Source of the DNA: Halopseudomonas pelagia
GTDB taxonomy: Bacteria > Pseudomonadota > Gammaproteobacteria > Pseudomonadales > Pseudomonadaceae
DNA: 64,000 bases
Direction: 5' to 3'
NCBI RefSeq assembly: GCF_009497895.1
Contig: NZ_CP033116.1
Coordinates: 3,720,001-3,784,000, forward strand
Shown here: positions 38,497 through 48,661 of the stretch, one piece after another
Layout of the letters: each line of letters begins with the position of its first letter
Numbering within the stretch: the first letter of the stretch is position 1
Made by a program: the position numbers and the translations under genes
The notes under the pieces: generated by a model
Databases searched by the model: none
What the model saw: only the letters and a program-made list of their open reading frames with translations
Told to the model about the DNA's origin: nothing

Positions 38497-40362
38497 TTAG
38501 CGCCCGCGCAGAAATAGTTTATCCAGCTCGACCATGCCCATCTGTGTCCAGGTAGGCCGGCCGTGATTGCATTGCCCGCTACGCTCGGTCTGTTCCATAT
38601 CTCTCAACAACGCATTCATTTCTGTCAGCGTCAGCCTTCGATTGGCTCTTACCGAGCCGTGGCATGCCATGGTTGACAGTAGCTCATTGCGATGCGCTTC
38701 AATACGATCACTGGTACCGTATTCCAGCAGATCACTGAGCACATCACGTACCAGCTGCACTGCATCGGCCTGGCGTAGCAACGCGGGGATTTCACGGATA
38801 CCCAAAGTTTCCGGCCCCATGCGCTGCAACTCGAAACCCAGGCGAGAAAACCAGTCCGCATGCTCTTCAGCGCAATCAGCTTCGCGCTGACTCACCGCCA
38901 GCGATTCCGGGACCAGCAAAGGCTGGCCACGCAACCCTTCCTGATCCATCGCCAATTTGAGCCGCTCATAGGTAATGCGCTCGTGTGCCGCATGCATATC
39001 TACCACCACCAGCCCTTGGGCGTTCTCAGCCAGAATATACACCCCGTGCAACTGCGCTACAGCGTACCCCAGCGGTGGCACATCTTGCTGTTGTGTACTT
39101 TCCGTCAATTCGCCAGCCCCCATAGGCGAATTGCCGTACAAGGTGGAGAAGCCTTGCAAAGCCCCAGTCACTTCGCCTGCCGAGGGCCGTTGCGGCTGAA
39201 ATGCAGGCTGCGCTGACCAGGATGCAGCCGGCTCATTCAGCGACATGCGCTCTTGGCCGGAGAAAACGCCTGCAGAAGCTCCGGTCATCTGGGGAGCCAA
39301 TTGCGCTGGCGCTTCGGTCCCGCCTTCAGCGCCGGGCTGATCACCCGGCCGCTGAGCGGCCAGCGCTCGATGCAGGGTGCTGAAGAGAAAATCATGGACC
39401 ATGCGGCCATCACGAAAACGGACTTCATGCTTGGTCGGGTGCACGTTGACGTCAACCACCGCAGGATCCACTTCCAGAAACAGCACGAAGGTCGGGTGCC
39501 GGCCGTTAAACAGCACATCCCGGTACGCCTGGCGCACGGCATGCACGACCAATTTGTCTTTGATCATGCGACCGTTGACGAAGAAATATTGCAGATCCGC
39601 CTGGCTGCGCGAGAATGTTGGCAAGCCTACCCAACCCCATAGCCGCAGACCGCTGCGTTCACTGTCGATAGACAGCGACTGCTCAACAAAGGCTGGCCCG
39701 CAAACGCTGGCCACACGCCGGCGTGCTTCCTGCTCGCCGTGCGCAGGGCGCAGGCTGAATACGGTGCGGCCGTTATGCCGGAGGCTGAACGCGACATCGA
39801 AGCGCGATAACGCCAGGCGTTTGACCACCTCTTCAAGATGGCTGAATTCGGTTTTTTCGGTGCGCAAAAATTTGCGCCGGGCTGGCGTATTGAAAAACAG
39901 ATCTCGCACTTCCACCGTAGTGCCACGCGGATGCGCTGCGGGTTGCAGCCGCGGCTGCATGTCACGGCCTTCGGTCTCGACCTGCCAGGCCTGGTCGGCT
40001 CCAGCGGTGCAAGATGTCATCGTCAGCCTGGACACGGAGCTGACAGAAGCCAGCGCTTCGCCGCGAAACCCCAGGGTCGCAACACGCTCCAAATCGTCCA
40101 GATCACGGATCTTACTGGTCGCATGGCGCGACAGCGCCAGCGGCAGGTCGTCTTGGACGATGCCGCTACCATCGTCGCGCACGCGCAGCAATTTAACCCC
40201 GCCCTGCTCGACTTCGATATCAATACGCATCGCGCCGGCATCCAGGCTGTTCTCCAGCAACTCCTTGATCACCGAAGCAGGTCTTTCAACCACCTCACCG
40301 GCGGCAATCTGGTTTGCCAGACGCGGGCTGAGCAGCTGAATTCGTGTCATTTCAGGGCTCAT
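38497..40362 (-). CDS. mutL: DNA mismatch repair protein MutL
   Basis: MutL couples mismatch recognition by MutS to strand incision. The 621-residue protein has the GHKL ATPase N-terminal domain ([26 protein letters not shown]-like DDGSGI, FRGEAL) and a variable linker. The C-terminal dimerisation domain contains [12 protein letters not shown] (about 454-465), which fits the metal-binding endonuclease motif DQHA(X)2E(X)4E with Met for Gln. MutH is not expected to be needed if this is active. The ATG at 40362 overlaps the amiB end by 11 bases; an ATG at 40350, just after the amiB stop, is an alternative start. Confidence 0.95.
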   Translation of the reverse strand: MSPEMTRIQLLSPRLANQIAAGEVVERPASVIKELLENSLDAGAMRIDIEVEQGGVKLLRVRDDGSGIVQDDLPLALSRHATSKIRDLDDLERVATLGFRGEALASVSSVSRLTMTSCTAGADQAWQVETEGRDMQPRLQPAAHPRGTTVEVRDLFFNTPARRKFLRTEKTEFSHLEEVVKRLALSRFDVAFSLRHNGRTVFSLRPAHGEQEARRRVASVCGPAFVEQSLSIDSERSGLRLWGWVGLPTFSRSQADLQYFFVNGRMIKDKLVVHAVRQAYRDVLFNGRHPTFVLFLEVDPAVVDVNVHPTKHEVRFRDGRMVHDFLFSTLHRALAAQRPGDQPGAEGGTEAPAQLAPQMTGASAGVFSGQERMSLNEPAASWSAQPAFQPQRPSAGEVTGALQGFSTLYGNSPMGAGELTESTQQQDVPPLGYAVAQLHGVYILAENAQGLVVVDMHAAHERITYERLKLAMDQEGLRGQPLLVPESLAVSQREADCAEEHADWFSRLGFELQRMGPETLGIREIPALLRQADAVQLVRDVLSDLLEYGTSDRIEAHRNELLSTMACHGSVRANRRLTLTEMNALLRDMEQTERSGQCNHGRPTWTQMGMVELDKLFLRGR

Positions 40363-41746
40363 TCTGCACCAGCATGCTGCCGGCCGGCACTTTCAGTGTC
40401 TGACCGGGCTGGATCTTGTCACTGCGCAGATTATTCGCGTCTCTCAGACTGGAAACACTGATCCCGTAACGGTTGGCAATAATAGACAAGGTGTCACCGC
40501 GCGAGACCGTATGCTCTGCAGGCCTGTGAGCCTGCAGCTTGCCGCCGGCCTTCAGCGCGGCCAAACGGGTACCGGGTGGCGGGTAACGGTGGAAATAGTC
40601 GCGAATGCCCGTATGCATGGCTCTGGCCAAGGCTTGCTGATGGCTCTTGGTCACCAGTTTTTTCGCCTCTCCAGGATTCGAGATAAATCCGGTTTCTACC
40701 AGAATGGAGGGTATATCCGGCGACTTGAGCACCATGAAACCCGCCTGCTCGACACGCCGCTTGTGCAGCGGCGTAATCTTGCCGACAGCAGCCAGCACCT
40801 GCTGACCGACATCCAGGCTGGCAGACAAGGTCGCCGTCATCGACAGGTCAAGCAGCACGCTGGCCAATACCTGATCCTTGTTATCCAGGCTCACCCCACC
40901 CACGCCGCCTATCAGGTCAGAACGGTTCTCGCGGTCCGCCAGTAATCGCGCAGTTTCCGAGGTAGCACCACGATCAGACAAAGCGAACACCGACGCGCCG
41001 AAGGCACTGGCACGGGTAAATGCATCTGCATGTACGGACACGAACAAATCGGCGCTGTGTTTGCGGGCAATTTCGGTGCGTTTGCGCAGCGGAATAAAGT
41101 AGTCGCCCGTGCGCACCAGCACAGCCTTGAACCCGGGCTCAGCATCAATCAGACGCTGGAGCTCTCGGGAGATAGCCAGCACCACATTCTTCTCACGCAC
41201 CCCCCCAGGCCCTAGCGCGCCCGGATCCTCCCCGCCGTGGCCGGCATCGAGGGCGATGATGATTAACCGATCGCCGCCCGCCGTGTTCGCTTTGGGCGCG
41301 GTGCTCGGGGGCAGCGGAGTGGCCACATCAGGTGTCGGCAGGGAAATGCTCTCGCGCGGCTGATCGTTGTCGAACAGATCGATGACCAGACGGTGACCAT
41401 ATTGCTGGTTGGGCGGCAACGCAAAGCTCTTGGCCGTCACGCCCTGAGACAGATCAAGCACCACGCGCAGGCTCGACGCATCTCGCGGCGCCGAACGCAA
41501 GCCGGTCAGCGGCGTACCTTCCAGCGGCAGCGAGTTGGTGTTGGCAGAGAAACTGGCCCCGGTGATGTCAATGACGATCCGCTCGGGACTGGAAAGGGTA
41601 AACAGCGTGTGGTCTGCGGGCCCCGTCAGGTCGAAAACCAGTCGAGTATTGTCTGGCGCGCGCCAGAGGCGTACGTTCTGAATGTCAGCGGCCTGCAGCA
41701 GGCCAGACATCAACAGGCACAGACTGATGATCATCCATTTGAGCAT
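40352..41746 (-). CDS. amiB: N-acetylmuramoyl-L-alanine amidase (AmiB/AmiC type)
   Basis: This periplasmic enzyme cuts the amide bond between muramic acid and the stem peptide during cell separation. The 464-residue protein has a signal peptide ([20 protein letters not shown]), an AMIN domain at about 22-125, and a Ser/Pro-rich linker. The zinc amidase domain has [18 protein letters not shown] and [11 protein letters not shown]-terminal LysM domain ([19 protein letters not shown]) binds peptidoglycan. The frame extends nine codons upstream, but the ATG at 41746 follows GGGAG by seven bases. It is in the conserved tsaE-amiB-mutL order and probably needs EnvC/NlpD-type activators. Confidence 0.95.
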   Translation of the reverse strand: MLKWMIISLCLLMSGLLQAADIQNVRLWRAPDNTRLVFDLTGPADHTLFTLSSPERIVIDITGASFSANTNSLPLEGTPLTGLRSAPRDASSLRVVLDLSQGVTAKSFALPPNQQYGHRLVIDLFDNDQPRESISLPTPDVATPLPPSTAPKANTAGGDRLIIIALDAGHGGEDPGALGPGGVREKNVVLAISRELQRLIDAEPGFKAVLVRTGDYFIPLRKRTEIARKHSADLFVSVHADAFTRASAFGASVFALSDRGATSETARLLADRENRSDLIGGVGGVSLDNKDQVLASVLLDLSMTATLSASLDVGQQVLAAVGKITPLHKRRVEQAGFMVLKSPDIPSILVETGFISNPGEAKKLVTKSHQQALARAMHTGIRDYFHRYPPPGTRLAALKAGGKLQAHRPAEHTVSRGDTLSIIANRYGISVSSLRDANNLRSDKIQPGQTLKVPAGSMLVQNEP

Positions 41747-41769
41747 TGCTCGACTCCCGGCATTTCTGA

Positions 41770-42249
41770 TCACGTGTGCACATCTTCCCGATTATTGTGT
41801 AGGCGCTGGCATGCCGCCAGACCATGGGCACTCTGCCCCGCTATGTTTAGCTGCCGACCAGGTCCTTTGGGGCTTATGGTAATGGTCAGATCAGCCGTTG
41901 GCAAAACTCCCTTGCCTTTATCCGGCCACTCTACAAGACACAGGCTCTCGGGGCTAAAGTAATCACGTACACCCAGAAACTCCAGCTCCTCCGGATCCAG
42001 CAAGCGATACAGGTCAAAGTGGTAAATGGCGCCGCTGTTCAGTTCGTAGGGTTCGACCAACGTGAACGTCGGGCTCTTGACTGCACCCTGGTGACCACGC
42101 CCCCGAATCAAACCACGGCTCAAAGTCGTTTTTCCGGCCCCCAGGTCGCCCTGCAAATAGATCACTCCGCGCCCTTCCATCGCGTGACCGACGGCCGCGC
42201 CCAGAGCCTCCATGGCTTGGTCACCCTCTGCGTAAAACACTTCGATCAT
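41770..42249 (-). CDS. tsaE: tRNA threonylcarbamoyladenosine biosynthesis ATPase TsaE
   Basis: TsaE hydrolyses ATP in the TsaBDE complex that makes t6A37 in ANN-decoding tRNAs. The 159-residue protein has the Walker A loop GDLGAGKTTLSRGL. It also has SPTFTLVEPY and the Walker B-like region IYHFDLYRLLDPEELEFLG typical of the family. Its ATG overlaps the nnr stop codon (ATGA), which indicates translational coupling. A 23-base gap separates it from amiB. Confidence 0.95.
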   Translation of the reverse strand: MIEVFYAEGDQAMEALGAAVGHAMEGRGVIYLQGDLGAGKTTLSRGLIRGRGHQGAVKSPTFTLVEPYELNSGAIYHFDLYRLLDPEELEFLGVRDYFSPESLCLVEWPDKGKGVLPTADLTITISPKGPGRQLNIAGQSAHGLAACQRLHNNREDVHT

Positions 42250-43751
42250 GTTGTTTCCCGTACATTAAGCCAGTGTCTGATTGGCTTCATCAGGTCCCCG
42301 GCGAGCACTCCCCGGTCATCACCGGCAGCCGCCATGTCACCCGCCAGCGCATGCACCAGCACCGCATAACGCGCAGCGTCCCCCGCCTTCAAGCCTTGCG
42401 CCAATAACGCGCCTGCAAGCCCGGAGAGCACATCACCCATGCCAGCGGTGGCCATTCCCGGGTTGCCAAAAGTGCAGATACTCGGCGATGCACCTTGATC
42501 GTCAGCGGAGGCGACCAGACTACCCACACCCTTGAGGACCACGGCGCAGCCGAAGCGTTCCACCAGGCAGGCCAATGCGCGCAACCTGTCGGCCTGCACT
42601 TGGGTCGTAGTCCACCCAAGCAATCGAGCTGCTTCCGCCGGGTGTGGCGTAATCAGATCATGCCGGCTCAGATGATTCTCGGCCGAGCGCTGCGCCAGCA
42701 GGTTCAATGCATCTGCATCCAGGACACGCGGCACCTGGGTAGCGAAGGCCAGTTGAAACAGGCTTTGCGACCATGCCGACTGCCCCAATCCCGGCCCTAT
42801 CACCACCACATCCGCACGCGCCGATAAGACCTCGACGTCTTCCGGACCACTGACAGCAATCGCCATCACTTCGGGACAACGACTCAGCAGCGGCCCGACA
42901 TGCTCGCCGCGCGTAGCCACGGTGACCCTGCCTGCACCGCTGCGCAAAGCTGCTTCTGCGGCCAGGATAACGGCTCCACCCATACCATGGTCGCCACCTA
43001 TCACCAATACGTGACCGAACAACCCCTTGTGCGCCGAACGAGGCCTGGCCGGCATTACGCTAACCCATTCTTCCAACACCAGCCGCATCAACGTAGGGGC
43101 TGGGATATCCTCTGGCAAGGGCGCTAAACCAGCGTATCGAAGCAGCCCTGTCAGGTCTGGGCCCTGGCCGGTCAGAAGTCCGGGTTTTAGGCTGATGAAG
43201 GTGACCGTTAGATCCGCCTGCACTGCTGCGCCCAATATTATTCCTCGATCTGCATCCAGCCCACTGGGAATATCCACCGCCACCACCGGCAGGCCGCTCG
43301 CGTTAACCGCATTAATCGCGCAGAGGAAAGGCTCGCGCACCTCGCCCTTGAGCCCGGTACCGAGCATCGCGTCCAGCACTATGCCGACCAGCAGCGTATC
43401 TGGCTGCCACGGAGCAATGCTGACTCCTGCGGATAGCGCCGCCTGCCAGGCCCGTCTGGCATCGCCGCTCAGCTCGGCCGGCTCACAAAGTGTGAACACG
43501 TTGACCTGCCATCCAGCCCGCGCGGCAAGCAGGGCAACCAGATAGCCATCGCCGCCGTTATTGCCCTTGCCACAGAGCACCGTTAGTTGATTGGCATGCG
43601 GCCATTGCTGCAGCAGTTCCAGCCACAACGCCTCTGCCGCGCGCTGCATCAACTCCAGCCCGGATAACCCGGCGGCGATGATCGATGCATCAATCGCACG
43701 TGTTTGCGCTGCACTGTAAACCGACTTGGGCCAACCTGTGGTCATCAGCAT
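42246..43751 (-). CDS. nnr: Bifunctional NAD(P)H-hydrate repair enzyme
   Basis: This enzyme repairs damaged NAD(P)H hydrates: the N-terminal half is the epimerase (YjeF_N, with GKGNNGGDGYL and DIPSGLDAD), and the C-terminal half is the ADP/ATP-dependent dehydratase (HPAEAARLLGW and GNPGMATAGMGDVLSGLAG). The frame opens at a GTG at 43775, but a perfect -10 (TATAAT at 43777-43782) implies that transcription starts downstream of it. I therefore chose the ATG at 43751, with AGGT just upstream; 43745 is also possible. Total about 501 residues, as in E. coli YjeF. It heads the tsaE-amiB-mutL cluster. Confidence 0.93.
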   Translation of the reverse strand: MLMTTGWPKSVYSAAQTRAIDASIIAAGLSGLELMQRAAEALWLELLQQWPHANQLTVLCGKGNNGGDGYLVALLAARAGWQVNVFTLCEPAELSGDARRAWQAALSAGVSIAPWQPDTLLVGIVLDAMLGTGLKGEVREPFLCAINAVNASGLPVVAVDIPSGLDADRGIILGAAVQADLTVTFISLKPGLLTGQGPDLTGLLRYAGLAPLPEDIPAPTLMRLVLEEWVSVMPARPRSAHKGLFGHVLVIGGDHGMGGAVILAAEAALRSGAGRVTVATRGEHVGPLLSRCPEVMAIAVSGPEDVEVLSARADVVVIGPGLGQSAWSQSLFQLAFATQVPRVLDADALNLLAQRSAENHLSRHDLITPHPAEAARLLGWTTTQVQADRLRALACLVERFGCAVVLKGVGSLVASADDQGASPSICTFGNPGMATAGMGDVLSGLAGALLAQGLKAGDAARYAVLVHALAGDMAAAGDDRGVLAGDLMKPIRHWLNVRETT

Positions 43752-43776
43752 GCTACCTGTCGCGTTGTCTGGCACA

Positions 43777-43782
43777 ATTATA
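43777..43782 (-). promoter_or_regulatory. -10 element of the nnr promoter
   Basis: The minus strand carries a perfect TATAAT here, 26 bases before the ATG at 43751. No good -35 is visible at 16-18 bases. It lies in the 85-base divergent gap between nnr and queG. Confidence 0.4.
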
Positions 43783-43836
43783 GAGACCTGCCGCCTTTTA
43801 CCCTAATGACTTCAACCAACAGTGAATTAATAAACC

Positions 43837-44916
43837 ATGCCCGTTCCCCACAGCACATCCGACCTGACACAACTGGCCGAGCAGATTCGCCAGCTGGGGT
43901 TGGCGCTGGGCTTTCAGCAGCTGGGGATCAGCGATGCCGCCACCGGCCCGCACGAAGCTCACCTGAAGCGCTGGCTGGATGCCGGCTATCAGGGGGAAAT
44001 GCAGTGGATGGCCAGCCACGGCACCAAGCGGACGCGCCCGGTTGAACTGGTTCCGGGTACGCAGCGGGTGATTTCCGTGCGCATGGACTATTTACCGGCC
44101 GATAGCGCGATGGCCAAGCGGCTGGGTCAGCCGGATACCGCCTACATTTCGCGTTACGCTCTGGGCCGTGACTATCATAAGCTGATGCGCCGCCGCCTGC
44201 AGCAGTTGGCGGAACAGATTCAAGCGTTGATCGGACCGTTCGGCTACCGCGCCTTTGTTGATAGCGCTCCGGTCATGGAGCGAGGCCTGGCCACCCAGGC
44301 AGGGCTTGGGTGGATTGGCAAGAACACCATGCTGCTCAACCGGCAGGCGGGTAGTTACTTCTTTCTCGGCGAGCTCTTCACCGATTTGCCGCTGCCGCTG
44401 GATGACGCCTATGAGGACGAACATTGCGGCCGCTGCACTGCCTGTCTGGATAAATGCCCCACCAATGCCTTTGTTGGCCCACAGGTGCTTGATGCTCGGC
44501 GCTGCATTTCCTACCTGACCATCGAGCTGAAAGGCGCAATACCTGAAGACCTGCGGCCGATGATGGGCAATCGGGTATTCGGCTGTGACGATTGCCAGAT
44601 GGTATGCCCGTGGAATCGCTTCGCCAAACCGACCAGGGAAGCTGATTTCAGCCCGCGCCATGATCTGGACCAGGCCTCACTGGTTAGCTTGTTTCGCTGG
44701 GACGAGCAGACCTTTTTACAGAATACCGAAGGCTCGCCCATCCGCCGCATCGGCCACGAGCGCTGGTTGCGCAATCTGGCCGTTGGGCTGGGCAACGCCA
44801 GCAGCAGCATACCGGTGATCGAAGCGCTCAAAGATCGCCTTTCACACCCGTCGGAGCTGGTCCGCGAACACGTGATCTGGGCACTTGAGCGCCACGGGAT
44901 TACCGCTGAAACTTAA
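43837..44916 (+). CDS. queG: Epoxyqueuosine reductase
   Basis: QueG carries out the last step of queuosine synthesis in tRNA, reducing epoxyqueuosine with cobalamin and two 4Fe-4S clusters. The 359-residue protein has the N-terminal domain ([12 protein letters not shown]), then the catalytic Asp region ([25 protein letters not shown]). Two cluster motifs follow, [12 protein letters not shown] and [11 protein letters not shown], and a C-terminal HEAT-like end. The start at 43837 gives 359 residues, normal for the family. It converges with orn over a shared TTAA. Confidence 0.96.
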   Translation: MPVPHSTSDLTQLAEQIRQLGLALGFQQLGISDAATGPHEAHLKRWLDAGYQGEMQWMASHGTKRTRPVELVPGTQRVISVRMDYLPADSAMAKRLGQPDTAYISRYALGRDYHKLMRRRLQQLAEQIQALIGPFGYRAFVDSAPVMERGLATQAGLGWIGKNTMLLNRQAGSYFFLGELFTDLPLPLDDAYEDEHCGRCTACLDKCPTNAFVGPQVLDARRCISYLTIELKGAIPEDLRPMMGNRVFGCDDCQMVCPWNRFAKPTREADFSPRHDLDQASLVSLFRWDEQTFLQNTEGSPIRRIGHERWLRNLAVGLGNASSSIPVIEALKDRLSHPSELVREHVIWALERHGITAET

Positions 44917-45455
44917 TATTTAATGAAATGCTCGCGGTAATATTTCAGTTCCGCAATCGAGTCGTAGATATCATCCAGCGCCAGGTGGCTGCCACGTTTT
45001 TTGAAACCGCTCTTGAGCGCTGGCGCCCAGCGCGCCACCAGCTCTTTCAGGGTCGAGACATCCAGATTACGGTAGTGGAAATACACCTCCAGCTCGGGCA
45101 TACCGCGATAGAGAAAGCGCCGATCCTGGCAGATGCTGTTGCCGCACATCGGAGACTTGCCGGCAGGGACCCATTGCTCAAGGAACTCTAGGGTCTGCCG
45201 CTGCGCCTCATCAGCATTAGTCTGACTGTCACGCACCCGCTGAGTCAGACCCGACTGACCATGCTGTCGGGTGTTCCACTCGTCCATACCCTGCAGCAGC
45301 GCGTCGGCCTGTTTCACTGCCATCACCGGGCCTTCAGCCAGCACATTGAGCTGGGAATCCGTGACCACTGTGGCAATTTCGATGATCACGTCGTTATCCG
45401 GGTCCAGACCGGTCATTTCCAGGTCGATCCAGATCAAATTCTCGGGATTGGGCAT
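44913..45455 (-). CDS. orn: Oligoribonuclease
   Basis: Orn degrades 2-5-base RNA fragments and, in pseudomonads, pGpG, the final product of c-di-GMP breakdown. The 180-residue DEDDh exonuclease has the metal ligands Asp11 and Glu13 in [11 protein letters not shown]. Further conserved parts are [12 protein letters not shown] and HLALDDI with the catalytic His. The start [11 protein letters not shown] matches relatives. Its stop codon overlaps that of queG. It is divergent from rsgA, with an 88-base gap. Confidence 0.97.
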   Translation of the reverse strand: MPNPENLIWIDLEMTGLDPDNDVIIEIATVVTDSQLNVLAEGPVMAVKQADALLQGMDEWNTRQHGQSGLTQRVRDSQTNADEAQRQTLEFLEQWVPAGKSPMCGNSICQDRRFLYRGMPELEVYFHYRNLDVSTLKELVARWAPALKSGFKKRGSHLALDDIYDSIAELKYYREHFIKY

Positions 45456-45543
45456 GCGAGCTCCGTGCTTGTTCGGTTAATGGTGTGGCGATCAGTATAC
45501 GCGGCGCGTGATACACTCGCGCAACTTCCAGGAACAGCATCCC

Positions 45544-46575
45544 ATGGCAAAGCGACACCTCACCCGACGTCAGAACTGGCGTATCCAGAAAATCCAAGAC
45601 GAGCGCGCCGTGCGCGCCAGCAGGCGCGCCGACATGGCCGAGGAAAGTCTGATCGGCGGCGATCTGGGCCCGGAGCAGCAAGGCCTGGTAATCGCTCACT
45701 TCGGCGTGCAGGTAGACGTTGAAACCACTGAAGGGAGCGAAGCCGGCCTGATCAGGCGCTGCCATTTGCGCGCCAACCTACCAGCCATGGTCACGGGTGA
45801 CCGGGTTATCTGGCGAGCGGACAATCAGAACGGCGGCGTGATTGTCGCGCAACTGCCGCGCCAATCCGAACTCAGCCGCCCCGACCACCGCGGCCAGCTC
45901 AAGCCGGTGGCGGCGAATGTCGAACGCCTGGTGATTGTATTCGCCCCACTGCCGACGCCCTACACCACGCTGATTGATCGCTACCTGGTGGCCGCCGAGC
46001 AATCCGGACTTGAGCCCCTGCTGATTCTCAACAAGGCTGATTTGCTGGCTCAGGGCGAATACGCGCAGATCCGCACCTGGCTCGATGTCTATGCGCGCCT
46101 GGGCTATCAGGTACTGGAGCTCTCGGCCAGTTCAGGCAGCGGACTAGACCAGTTGCGCGCGGCACTGCGTGATCACATCAGCGTATTCGTTGGCCAGTCC
46201 GGGGTCGGTAAATCGTCTCTGATCAACGCCTTGTTGCCAGGAATTGATCTGCGCGTTGGCGCCCTGTCGGAGTCCAGCGGCCAGGGCACGCATACCACCA
46301 CCACGGCCAAACTCTTTCACTTCCCCGACGGCGGCGACCTGATAGACTCGCCCGGCATCCGCGAATTCGGGCTTACGCATATCAGTCATGACGACCTGCT
46401 TGAGGGTTTTGTCGAGTTTCGACCGTATCTTGGACATTGCCGTTTTCGTGATTGCCAACATCTGCACGAACCGGGCTGCGCGTTGTTGGGCGCAGTGGAG
46501 AGCGGCGACATTTCAGCCAGCCGCATCAGCAGTTATCGGCATATTCTCTCCAGCATTGGCCCCGCCAGCTACTAA
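45544..46575 (+). CDS. rsgA: Ribosome small-subunit-dependent GTPase A
   Basis: RsgA is a circularly permuted GTPase that checks late 30S assembly. The 343-residue protein has an OB-fold N-terminus and the permuted G motifs in the order G4 (LNKADLL), G1 ([10 protein letters not shown]) and G3 ([10 protein letters not shown]). A zinc knuckle follows ([16 protein letters not shown]). The frame extends 12 codons upstream, but the ATG at 45544 gives the family start [14 protein letters not shown] and has an AGGA site. It converges with motB, with six bases between the stops. Confidence 0.95.
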   Translation: MAKRHLTRRQNWRIQKIQDERAVRASRRADMAEESLIGGDLGPEQQGLVIAHFGVQVDVETTEGSEAGLIRRCHLRANLPAMVTGDRVIWRADNQNGGVIVAQLPRQSELSRPDHRGQLKPVAANVERLVIVFAPLPTPYTTLIDRYLVAAEQSGLEPLLILNKADLLAQGEYAQIRTWLDVYARLGYQVLELSASSGSGLDQLRAALRDHISVFVGQSGVGKSSLINALLPGIDLRVGALSESSGQGTHTTTTAKLFHFPDGGDLIDSPGIREFGLTHISHDDLLEGFVEFRPYLGHCRFRDCQHLHEPGCALLGAVESGDISASRISSYRHILSSIGPASY

Positions 46576-46581
46576 TCCGGT

Positions 46582-47670
46582 TTACGGGTTGCGCAGCGGC
46601 TCGAGCGCATTGATGTCGTCAAACAGATTGGCCGGGCGCTGCGGGGCGCTATCTGACGGAGCAGAATCGAAGGCTGGCTCAGCCTCCGATTCTGTCGGCT
46701 GGGCCGATTCGACTGGAGTCGTTTCCTGTGCTTGTGAACCTGGAGCATCCTGGGGCACATTCGAATCCAGCGGGACCTCAGACGAATCCACCTCTGCCTG
46801 CTCGTCATTGTTCCCATTGGCATTAAGAATTTTTTCCTCAGCCTGCTTGTTCAGCACGACAATATCAATGCGTCGATTGATCGGGTTCAAAGGCTGATTC
46901 CGATCAAACAGCGCCGAGTCGGCGTAACCGACTACCCGCGCCAACTGACTCTCGGGATACCCCGCGGTTAGCAGGGTGCGCCGGGCCGCATTGGCGCGCT
47001 CCGTGGAAAGCTCCCAATTACCGTACCCTCGCCGGCCCACGAACGGCTGCGCATCAGTGTGGCCGCCCACGCTGATCTTCTTCGGCACCACGGCAATGGT
47101 ATCGCTCAACGCCAGCAAAATTTCTTCAAAATAAGGCTGCAACTGGGCGCTGCCGCTGGCAAACATCGGGCGATTTTCTGCATCCACAATCTGGATCCGT
47201 AAACCATCCTGGGTAATCTCCAGCAGTATCTGGTCCTTGAAGCGCTGCAGCACTGGCTCGACGTCAATCTTGTTCTGCAATTCCTGCAGCAGCATGTCGA
47301 GCTCCAGCTTTTCAACCTGCTCGGCCAAGGTTTTTATGCTCTCAGCGTCAGTGGGCAGGGGCTGGCTTTCATCGACGTCGCTTTCAATTTCTTCGCTGTC
47401 GTTCAATGTGCGGTCGGGCGCAACCGTAGGCGTGCCGCCTAGATCAATCGCAAAGGGGCTGCCGCCCTCGGAAAAGCCAACCGGGTCATTGAAGTAACCC
47501 GAAATCATCTTCAACTGCTCAGGCGTAGCCGTGGACATCAGCCACATGACCAGGAAGAAGGCCATCATTGCCACGGCAAAATCGGCGAATGCAATCTTCC
47601 AGGCACCACCATGATGCCCATCGCCCTTGCGGCTGATGCGTTTAACGATAATCGGTTGATTATTATCCAC
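46582..47670 (-). CDS. motB: Flagellar motor stator protein MotB
   Basis: MotB anchors the proton-driven stator to peptidoglycan. The 362-residue protein has the single membrane helix with the essential proton-binding aspartate, Asp30 in IAFADFAVAMMAFFLVMWL. Next come a plug-linker region and an OmpA-type peptidoglycan-binding domain (GHTDAQPF, WELSTERANAARR, NRRIDIVVL). The last ~85 residues are an acidic Ser/Pro/Glu-rich tail. It begins three bases after the motA stop. Lateral or polar motor use cannot be told from the sequence. Confidence 0.96.
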   Translation of the reverse strand: MDNNQPIIVKRISRKGDGHHGGAWKIAFADFAVAMMAFFLVMWLMSTATPEQLKMISGYFNDPVGFSEGGSPFAIDLGGTPTVAPDRTLNDSEEIESDVDESQPLPTDAESIKTLAEQVEKLELDMLLQELQNKIDVEPVLQRFKDQILLEITQDGLRIQIVDAENRPMFASGSAQLQPYFEEILLALSDTIAVVPKKISVGGHTDAQPFVGRRGYGNWELSTERANAARRTLLTAGYPESQLARVVGYADSALFDRNQPLNPINRRIDIVVLNKQAEEKILNANGNNDEQAEVDSSEVPLDSNVPQDAPGSQAQETTPVESAQPTESEAEPAFDSAPSDSAPQRPANLFDDINALEPLRNP

Positions 47671-47673
47671 CGG

Positions 47674-48528
47674 TCAGCGTCCCTTGACCGACTCTTCCAG
47701 CTCCAGAAAGCTGGGTCGATGCTCCGGCAACAGGGCCTTGCGCCCGAATTCTACAGCCAATGCCGGGGGCAGCCCCTGGGCGCTGGCCACCAGGCACATC
47801 TTGATCGCCTCGTAGGTATTGGCTTCCTCATGCGCCTCATGGCCCATTGCCGCGGCGAAAGGTCCGACAAAACCATAGGCGGCGAGAATACCCAGCAACG
47901 TACCGACCAGCGCTGTTGCTACCTTCTCGCCAATTTCAGCATTTTCTGCTTCGCCGAGAACGCCCATGGTAATCACGATGCCCAATACTGCCGCGACAAT
48001 ACCGAAAGCAGGCAAGCCATCGGCCACCCGGGTGACCGCGTGGGATGGCTCGTGCAATTCTTCCGTGAGACTGGATATCTCTACATCAAATAACGCCTCG
48101 AGCTCGTGCGGGGCCATATTGCCGGTCGACATGATCCGCAAATAATCGCAAATGAACTCGGTCATATGCTTATCTTTGAGAATCGCTGGATATTTGCTGA
48201 AAATCGGACTCTCCGCTGGCTCTTCAATATCCGCCTCAATCGACATCATGCCCTCGCGGCGGCTCTTATTGAGCACCTCATAGAGCACGCCCAGCACATC
48301 CAGGTAGAACGGCTTGCCAAACCGATGGCCGAATATGATCTTCGGCGCGCTTCCAGCCGCCTTTTTTACCGTGGCCATGGGGTTGGCAACCAGGAAAGCG
48401 CCCAAGGCAGCGCCACCGATAATCAGGATTTCGAACGGATGCCAAAGCGCCGCCAACTGCCCGCCGGAGAGCATGAAGCCGCCCAGAACGCAGCAGATAA
48501 CTACCAAAAAGCCAGCAATTTTCAGCAT
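47674..48528 (-). CDS. motA: Flagellar motor stator protein MotA
   Basis: MotA forms, with MotB, the proton channel that turns the flagellar rotor. The 284-residue protein has four membrane segments (for example LKIAGFLVVICCVLGGFML and GIVAAVLGIVITMGVLG). A cytoplasmic loop has the conserved Arg and Glu residues (SRREGMMSIEADIEEP) that contact FliG. The frame extends 13 codons upstream, but the ATG at 48528 gives the usual start MLKIAGFLV; the Shine-Dalgarno is weak. The 133 bases upstream form a divergent promoter region with the HDOD-like gene, in which I see no strong hexamer pair. Confidence 0.96.
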   Translation of the reverse strand: MLKIAGFLVVICCVLGGFMLSGGQLAALWHPFEILIIGGAALGAFLVANPMATVKKAAGSAPKIIFGHRFGKPFYLDVLGVLYEVLNKSRREGMMSIEADIEEPAESPIFSKYPAILKDKHMTEFICDYLRIMSTGNMAPHELEALFDVEISSLTEELHEPSHAVTRVADGLPAFGIVAAVLGIVITMGVLGEAENAEIGEKVATALVGTLLGILAAYGFVGPFAAAMGHEAHEEANTYEAIKMCLVASAQGLPPALAVEFGRKALLPEHRPSFLELEESVKGR

Positions 48529-48661
48529 AAACCGGTCTAGTCCCCTGAGAGTAAAAGTCGCCGCCAAGCAAATCAGCCATCGGGCAGCAAAATAATCGTT
48601 ATCACGTTATAGTCATATCAGCCTTGGGCCGTCGATTGACTCATTATAAGCCGCATACCTC

